Source: Glandiceps talaboti (taxonomy: Eukaryota > Hemichordata > Enteropneusta > Spengelidae). From it: 31,000 bases of DNA. Of the stretch, positions 22,328 to 31,000 are shown piece by piece (the stretch's first letter is position 1; every line of letters begins with the position of its first letter). The notes under the pieces were generated by a model, which was not told the origin of the DNA, ran no database searches, and saw only the letters and a program-made list of their open reading frames with translations. The DNA is taken from positions 2,974,134 through 3,005,133 of the forward strand of contig NC_135562.1 in NCBI RefSeq assembly GCF_964340395.1, read 5' to 3'. The position numbers and the translations under genes are program-made.

Positions 22328-22570
22328 AACATCTACAACCTACAAAACCATCACATATGGTGGCCGTGCATTTTCATATGCTGCACCTAAACTATGGAAC
22401 GTACTACCACTCGACATCAGAGAATCTCCAAACTTGGAAACTTTCAAAAGAAAACTGAAAACGCACTTATTCTCCAAAGCATACAGTGTGGTTTAGCCAT
22501 TGAGCGTCATAGAGCAAAACAATGTTTTTGGATTTTGGCGCTATATAAACTTTGCTGATTGATTGATTGA
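22328..22570 (+). mobile_element. 5'-truncated non-LTR retrotransposon (CR1/L2-like) 3' end
   Basis: From about 22329 the + strand frame runs to TAG at 22494-22496 and reads the typical C-terminus of LINE reverse transcriptase ORFs: ITYGGRAFSYAAPKLWN, then VLPLDIRESPNLETFKRKLK and THLFSKAY. A short 3' UTR with GGCGCTATATAAAC follows, then a TGAT tail to 22570. Flanking TAGATTT copies (22321-22327 and 22571-22577) look like the target site duplication. Only about 55 codons remain, so the copy is dead. Clade assignment is from the familiar motif, not a search. Confidence 0.85.
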
Positions 22571-24082
22571 TAGATTTCTAGTTGAATGGTCACATAGGGT
22601 ACTTGATAACTGTTGACAATTATCACTGTATATGTACATGTATAGGGCTGTAGATATGGGACTTATTGATAGCAAGTCATGTGAGTGATAGAGATATCAT
22701 TATATAGATTAGCGAATTATTTTCAAAATCACATAATCTCATTAATTGATTAATTGAACCTTGCACCGTGCGACATTCATTGTTGTGAACTATATTGTTA
22801 ACTATGTAATGAAAATTTGTAATCACTGAGTAAATTAAAAAAATTGAAGCGAATCTCAAATTTTGGCTGACGCCTTGTCAGCATCATTATATATATTGTT
22901 AACTTTATTAATTCTCGTAGTGACAACATAAAATAATCCGATTAAAAAACTTTGATATATAAAACTACCATTCTCAGTTGCGAATTTGTTGATACATTTT
23001 CACGTTACAACTTTTTGCACATACATTATCTGCAACTGCGATATTTCGGATGTCTGTGGTTCTACTCGATCGGGCACGTGTGCATGTAGTCTGTCTAAAG
23101 TTCCACCCACCGTCACGATAAATGTTATCCATATTAATTTTCTTTAAATCTTCGTATTGAATCGGAGCTGATTTAGCATATACCCTACCAAAACATGATC
23201 AGTCACGTTCACTGTGATTTACACTAACACGGTACCAATCTGCTTACGAGATAGAAATGTTAACATGGTTAATCCCTCTGTTATCAAACAACACACCAGT
23301 ATGCGACTCATTCAAGTTGTGTATGTTGGGTCACTTCAGAACCAGGTTCTCCGTAGAGGTCGTGTCTAAATGTTTCCCAAACTCCGTAAAGAGCTGACTC
23401 ATTAAATCTCTATATCGTTGGATATTATATCTTCTTTAAAATCAACTCGTCTGACAATTAATGAACACAATTCATTGGAAGGAAGAGATTTATCAATTTC
23501 GGTACAAATTGACATTTTGTTTTATTTAGTGAGCCTTCATTAATTACGAAGGGGAGGGGAGGGCCGGGGTAATTGTGTACAGCCAATATATTCTTTTCAC
23601 AAACTCCGTCGTTGCTATCTCTGCGTGTATGCACGTGAGCACACAATTCACGATCGCAGTATTTATTCCAAATTCAAATTGAGTGTCTCCAGATTTCTTA
23701 ACTACTCATATTTATCTCGGTTCCCACTTTTTTCTTTGCAACAACCAACCAACCAACAAGTAGTTCATTAAGTCACCTTCAGTATTACTAATGGATATAT
23801 CTTGACCCACATGTTGATAATCAATACTAATTATATTGATTAGAGGGGCTGCATATTGAAAAGATACTAGGAGTATTGTACTTAGTTAAGCACATCCACC
23901 TAACCACCACTTGCAATTGATTGAACACAATCCTGGTATTAAGATTTAGTAGTACAGTAGTTTATTATAGTGACATGTAGATTTAAAATTAATTAAAATA
24001 AATATACGAAAGATATACATATGCTCAGCCCCTTCGGACTTATATGTCATCTTTTTCCAAAACAAAATTAAAACAATAAAAA

Positions 24083-24165
24083 TAAACAAACAGACAAACA
24101 AACAAACAAACAAACAAACAAACAAACAAACAAACAAACAACAAACAAACAAACAAACAAACAAA
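24083..24165. repeat. (AAAC)n microsatellite
   Basis: About 20 CAAA units with one ACAA phase slip near 24140. Confidence 0.93.
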
Positions 24166-24504
24166 ACATTTAAAACTTACTTACAATATGTGAACATGGA
24201 AGAAAAATACAAAGAACACATCTATAACTCATAAACGATCCGTTGACGTAATTTATCATACACTAGTACGTATCAACAATATTCAGGAATATTTATTATG
24301 AAATAAAATGTTTTAATCACACCAGAAGAAAATCGTAAATTTAAAGTTATGGAAGACATGCAGTGGAATGTGGTAATGTTTTAAGCACTTTTACTTAAGT
24401 ATTAAATGTGAACACTGATTTATCACATAACGTGTCATAGGTGAGACTCTAAATCCTTCTTTGCAATGCCCTGAGGTCATCAGTACTGTTGATGGTTTGA
24501 TATG

Positions 24505-24512
24505 TTACGTCA
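24505..24512. promoter_or_regulatory. CRE-like TTACGTCA upstream of gene 3
   Basis: 187 bp before the start codon. It is one of three related bZIP-type octamers upstream of genes 2, 3 and 4. Short motif, low certainty. Confidence 0.3.
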
Positions 24513-24691
24513 CAGTGCACTGAATGTCACTGTATCAGGAAGTTACCCATACAAGTACAACATCAGTATATAGTCATATGCATGTATTTCCATCCTTTGA
24601 GTGACAAAATACTATACCATGTACATACATATACCTTTGTTCTACTGAAGCAATCAAGTCACGTGGTGGATTTATTTTCCTCTACGATTAA

Positions 24692-28115
<3,424 letters not shown>

Positions 28116-28363
28116 GAATTCTATTTGCGAAAAATTTCAACACACCTTGAACGCATATTTGGTTTGTAATGAATCAGAGCAAACAGAAGATTAGAATCGA
28201 AAATAGACACACTCAACTATGCATGTTCACATACATGTACTCATCTAAATAGAACTTTGATTACGATGAAGGGTTGCATTGGTGAAACAAGGGTTAGGAT
28301 TATCTAGACTTAGACTTTACCGCTATGTAATGTATTGATCAACGTTGCAACACTCATAGTCAG

Positions 28364-28369
28364 AATAAA
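28364..28369 (+). promoter_or_regulatory. Polyadenylation signal of gene 3
   Basis: AATAAATAAA starting 249 bp after the stop codon, the first AATAAA after the gene and before the microsatellite. Confidence 0.55.
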
Positions 28370-28464
28370 TAAACAAATTCGAATCGTGAATTGTGGTTAA
28401 ACCTCCCCGAATATGTGTGTGTATGTGTCTGTCTGCGAAGTAGTGGTTATTAATTCACACAGGC

Positions 28465-28696
28465 ACACTGTCACAGACGTACATACACGCACACACACAT
28501 ACACATACATACACACATACATACATACATACATACGTACGTACGTACGTACGCACGCACGCACGCACGCACGCACACACACACATACATACATACATAC
28601 ATACATACATACATACATACATACATAGTGCCAAACACGCAAATACACATACACGCACGCACACAAATACACACGAAGATACAGGCTACCTAAATA

Positions 28697-28735
<39 letters not shown>

Positions 28736-28770
28736 GGCACACAGACATGCATACATACATACATACATAC

Positions 28771-28801
<31 letters not shown>

Positions 28802-28816
28802 CATACATACATACAT

Positions 28817-28888
<72 letters not shown>
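28465..28888. repeat. Composite microsatellite: CA, CATA, GTAC, GCAC, CAGA
   Basis: Blocks in order: CACA/CATA mixture, GTAC (28535-28552), GCAC (28553-28575), CATA (28583-28627), CAGA (28700-28735), CATA (28748-28818), CAGA (28824-28850) and CA (28851-28889). All are derived by point changes from one purine/pyrimidine tetranucleotide theme. Confidence 0.93.
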
Positions 28889-28894
<6 letters not shown>

Positions 28895-29207
28895 GTGTAA
28901 ACCGAACATTTCGATGTAATCTTTCAAAGGTTGTTGGAACAAAACTTAAATTAGACGAGAAAATTAAACCTATTTATGGAAAAGTCTTACCAAGGTGTAC
29001 AAAAATCTTCCAACCAACAAAAAATTCCAAAGTTTAGTGTCATTGTAATATTGATTACTGTAATGGTTTAATTTTATAGTTTTATTTCTGTGTATTGCGT
29101 GTATCTGATACAAACATTCATTTGACGTGACGTATGAATGATTGTAAATAAAACCAACATTTGACATTAGAATAGCTGCTGTGGAATTCACAAAAATCCC
29201 ATATTTA

Positions 29208-29215
29208 TTACGTAA
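29208..29215. promoter_or_regulatory. Palindromic TTACGTAA upstream of gene 4
   Basis: Perfect palindrome typical of PAR-bZIP and C/EBP sites, 149 bp before the start codon and five bases from a DR1-like element at 29221. Confidence 0.35.
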
Positions 29216-29220
29216 CGGTC

Positions 29221-29233
29221 AGACCTTTGACCC
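29221..29233. promoter_or_regulatory. DR1/HNF4-like element upstream of gene 4
   Basis: AGACCTTTGACCC, reverse complement GGGTCAAAGGTCT, is close to the DR1 consensus of HNF4/RXR-type receptors. It is 131 bp before the ATG. Confidence 0.35.
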
Positions 29234-29363
29234 GGACTTCCTCATACTTGGTGAAGTCTCCGCCACTCCGCCACAACGACAAAACTTTTAATACAACAAC
29301 TGTGTATGATATTCAATAGCTGTTAAAACATATGAAATATATATATATAACACTTACCTGGAG

Positions 29364-29430
29364 ATGTCAGCTGTACGGATATCTAAGTATACATTATATG
29401 TGCTGAGTTTCCTGATATACTGTTATACCG
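29364..29430 (+). CDS. Gene 4 exon 1: signal peptide (3' partial gene)
   Basis: ATG at 29364 gives MSAVRISKYTLYVLSFLIYC then YT, with a GTAAGT donor at 29431 in phase 1. It matches gene 3 exon 1 in hydrophobic core, C-terminal CYT/CLYT and splice phase. No CTLD exon is visible in the remaining 1570 bp, so exon 2 should lie beyond the window (intron 1 is 1375 bp in gene 2 and 601 bp in gene 3). Confidence 0.72.
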
Positions 29431-29677
29431 GTAAGTTATCGAATTATTTTGATTTTAGTAGCAAGTAGGTATATAAAGCACGGATACCCGGGAAGGAATG
29501 GACCATGTTCATCAGATGTACGCTGTATTTAAATTGAAGTGGTTTCTTTACTAGAAGGAAACATTCTAAAATATCTACATTCGTTAGATTAGTAACGTAC
29601 GTTCAAGACTATTTGTCACATAGTACAAACATGTAAAAATCATATCTATAAAACACCAACAGATATTTATTCTGGTT

Positions 29678-29690
29678 TGACCTCTGACCT
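29678..29690. promoter_or_regulatory. Perfect DR1 element in gene 4 intron 1
   Basis: TGACCTCTGACCT: two identical half-sites with one-base spacing, 247 bp after the exon 1 donor. The gene 3 counterpart is 200 bp after its donor. Confidence 0.4.
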
Positions 29691-30602
29691 AAGTTGATAT
29701 ATGATACTGCAACTGTCTAGACAAAGTTTACATCTTGTCAGAATATATCAATTTATATTTAAAATATATATATTCTCTTTACATGATTATTCAGTGATGA
29801 ACAAAATACTGTTTAACAATTCACTAAAAGATATCCATGTGCTAGTCACGTGACTAATGTTTACACTCCAAACAATATTTTTACTTCCGTGTGTCGACAT
29901 CCTCCCATACGGTGATACAGAATTCTATCTTCGAATTGTGTCATTTTATGTTATTTTGACATTGGCATAATATATTTGTCCCTTGTTTGTGAAATGTTTT
30001 AATTTAAAATCTCATGATTTAGTAAAATTATATACATGATACAGCCTCGCACTCGTTCCTGGAGGGTCTATGGTTAACGGTTTCCTCGTCTATGTCTATC
30101 GGAAAATTGGGATATCAGAAAATACGCTGGAATCTCTATTTTATATTCCTTGTTATAATTTGATCACTAAACTCGCAGCGAAGGCATAGGTGGCGGCGTT
30201 GTCGCGTATAGTCATAAAAAGTGTGTCCTTTATTAAGATTGTTATCACTAGCTTCGATACCAATAATAATGCTGAGTGTATCTTTACTGAAACTTGTTTT
30301 CGTGGTAGAATCTGTATGATTGGTGCGATTTAAACCAAAGACATGTATCAATGAACGAATTATATAAACTTTTGATAATTGTCTTAATTTTCTTTCGTAA
30401 AAACAAAATTTTTATTGTTGGTGACTTCAACCCTGAGATTTCCTGTATAGATTGTGGGGAGGCAGATTTTACTTCTTTAGGGGTGACGTCAAAAGTTCAA
30501 TGCAGGATAACAAGTTAGTTCTTTCATTCGGGGACGGGGAGGGGGGGGGGGATTCTGAGTTGTACCCCTAAATTGTAAATATTTATTGCAATATTGTCAA
30601 AT

Positions 30603-30748
30603 CTGCTAGACCTCGGATGTTCTTCCGATACAATTTACGACACACGACCGAACATCGCTATCAAGGATGGAAGATCCGAGTTAGGGCAAGCCCTCACTGC
30701 GAACTTCGTTCGCTTATTGTATCGGAAGGAAGCCCGAACGTCTAGCAG
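30603..30748. mobile_element. Short inverted-repeat (MITE-like) hairpin
   Basis: Starts CTGCTAGAC and ends GTCTAGCAG (9 bp perfect). CTTCCGATACAAT at 30621 pairs with ATTGTATCGGAAG at 30716, so the arms are about 32 bp with imperfect middle parts. TGTCAAAT occurs directly before the left end (30595-30602) and at 30757-30764, eight bases past the right end. It is GC-richer than its surroundings. Confidence 0.5.
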
Positions 30749-31000
30749 CAAGACTATGTCAAATCCAGAACTGGAAGATTTCTTGCTATAATAGTAAATG
30801 TATTTTTCTCCCTACTTTGTATTCATAGTACAACATACTACCACACACTGATTTGAAATTGATTGTGCTGTCTGAAACAATTATCAATTTTGGCCAATAG
30901 ATTTAAAAATATTTCTCTTCTTTTTCCCTTACTACGTACTCTTTCGATGCTTCTATTTTAAAGTTGAGACGCGTTCAAGTTCATCAAAGTTTGCACAGCA

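Larger units (their letters stand above)
22571..24691. other. Intergenic DNA upstream of gene 3
   Basis: Begins with the rest of the interrupted 170-bp unit (to about 22625). Otherwise it is AT-rich, with an AAAC array at 24083-24165. The presumed promoter of gene 3 lies at its right end. I find no credible gene; short open frames lack domain features. Confidence 0.5.
28116..29363. other. Intergenic DNA between genes 3 and 4
   Basis: Gene 3 3' UTR, then a composite microsatellite (28465-28888), then the gene 4 promoter region. No gene is supported. Confidence 0.6.
29431..31000. other. Start of gene 4 intron 1 (presumed)
   Basis: Contains a perfect DR1 at 29678, CACGTG at 29847, a G-run at 30539-30550 and a hairpin element at 30603-30748. 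The 65-codon open frame at 30594-30791 overlaps the hairpin and is not credible as a gene. Confidence 0.55.

Noticed and set aside
28465-28888. CRISPR-like regular repeats
   Set aside because: These are contiguous short tandem repeats without unique spacers, in animal DNA.
28397-29037. Open frames over the composite microsatellite, including a 181-codon antisense one
   Set aside because: Microsatellite translation with no domain content.
30594-30791. 65-codon open frame near the window end
   Set aside because: It spans the inverted-repeat element, has no recognisable domain and does not resemble the expected CTLD exon of gene 4.

Overview
The window is AT-rich animal genomic DNA with GT-AG introns, many long microsatellites, MITE-like foldbacks and a LINE fragment. 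Together with the gene family present, this suggests a marine invertebrate. A lancelet, hemichordate, echinoderm or lophotrochozoan would all fit, and I cannot decide between them from sequence alone. There is no sign of bacterial gene organisation.

The window holds a tandem cluster of four paralogous genes, all on the + strand. Each appears to encode a type I membrane receptor: signal peptide, one or two extracellular C-type lectin-like domains (CTLDs), a Thr/Ser/Pro-rich mucin-like stalk, one transmembrane helix and a tyrosine-containing cytoplasmic tail. I assembled exons from reading frame, splice sites and intron phase. All extracellular introns are phase 1 and the TM-to-tail intron is phase 2. 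Each assembled open reading frame sums to a multiple of three. Gene 1 (1 to 8644, 5' end outside the window) has two CTLDs, a 1219-residue stalk of about 11-residue repeats, a TM segment and a tail. Gene 2 (10912 to 19297, complete, 1228 aa) has a signal peptide, two CTLDs, a 634-residue stalk of 10-residue repeats, a TM segment and a tail. Gene 3 (24692 to 28115, complete, 467 aa) has a signal peptide, one CTLD, a short stalk with 6-residue repeats, a TM segment and a tail. Gene 4 (29364 onward) shows only its signal-peptide exon; the rest lies beyond the window.

The most interesting signal is in the tails. Genes 2 and 3 share an otherwise diverged module: FDPx[ML]LYxKP, exactly 14 residues, then VxYE[DE][IL]. 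The second part fits the ITIM consensus and the first fits pYxxP. Gene 1 lacks both. The cluster therefore looks like an invertebrate family of mucin-stalked lectin receptors with inhibitory-type and non-ITIM tails. The CTLDs are also unusual. Four of five have lost both cysteines of the conserved inner disulfide, and every CTLD carries an extra cysteine pair just before the central intron (only the second of the pair is visible for the one cut by the window edge).

Between and within the genes lie two copies of a TA-flanked foldback MITE (9554 to 9892 and 17870 to 18243), a truncated LINE 3' end nested in a 170-bp tandem repeat (22328 to 22570), a hairpin element with flanking direct repeats (30603 to 30748), a diverged minisatellite in the first visible intron, and many microsatellites. 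The long gaps at 19298 to 24691 and after 29430 contain no other gene I can support.
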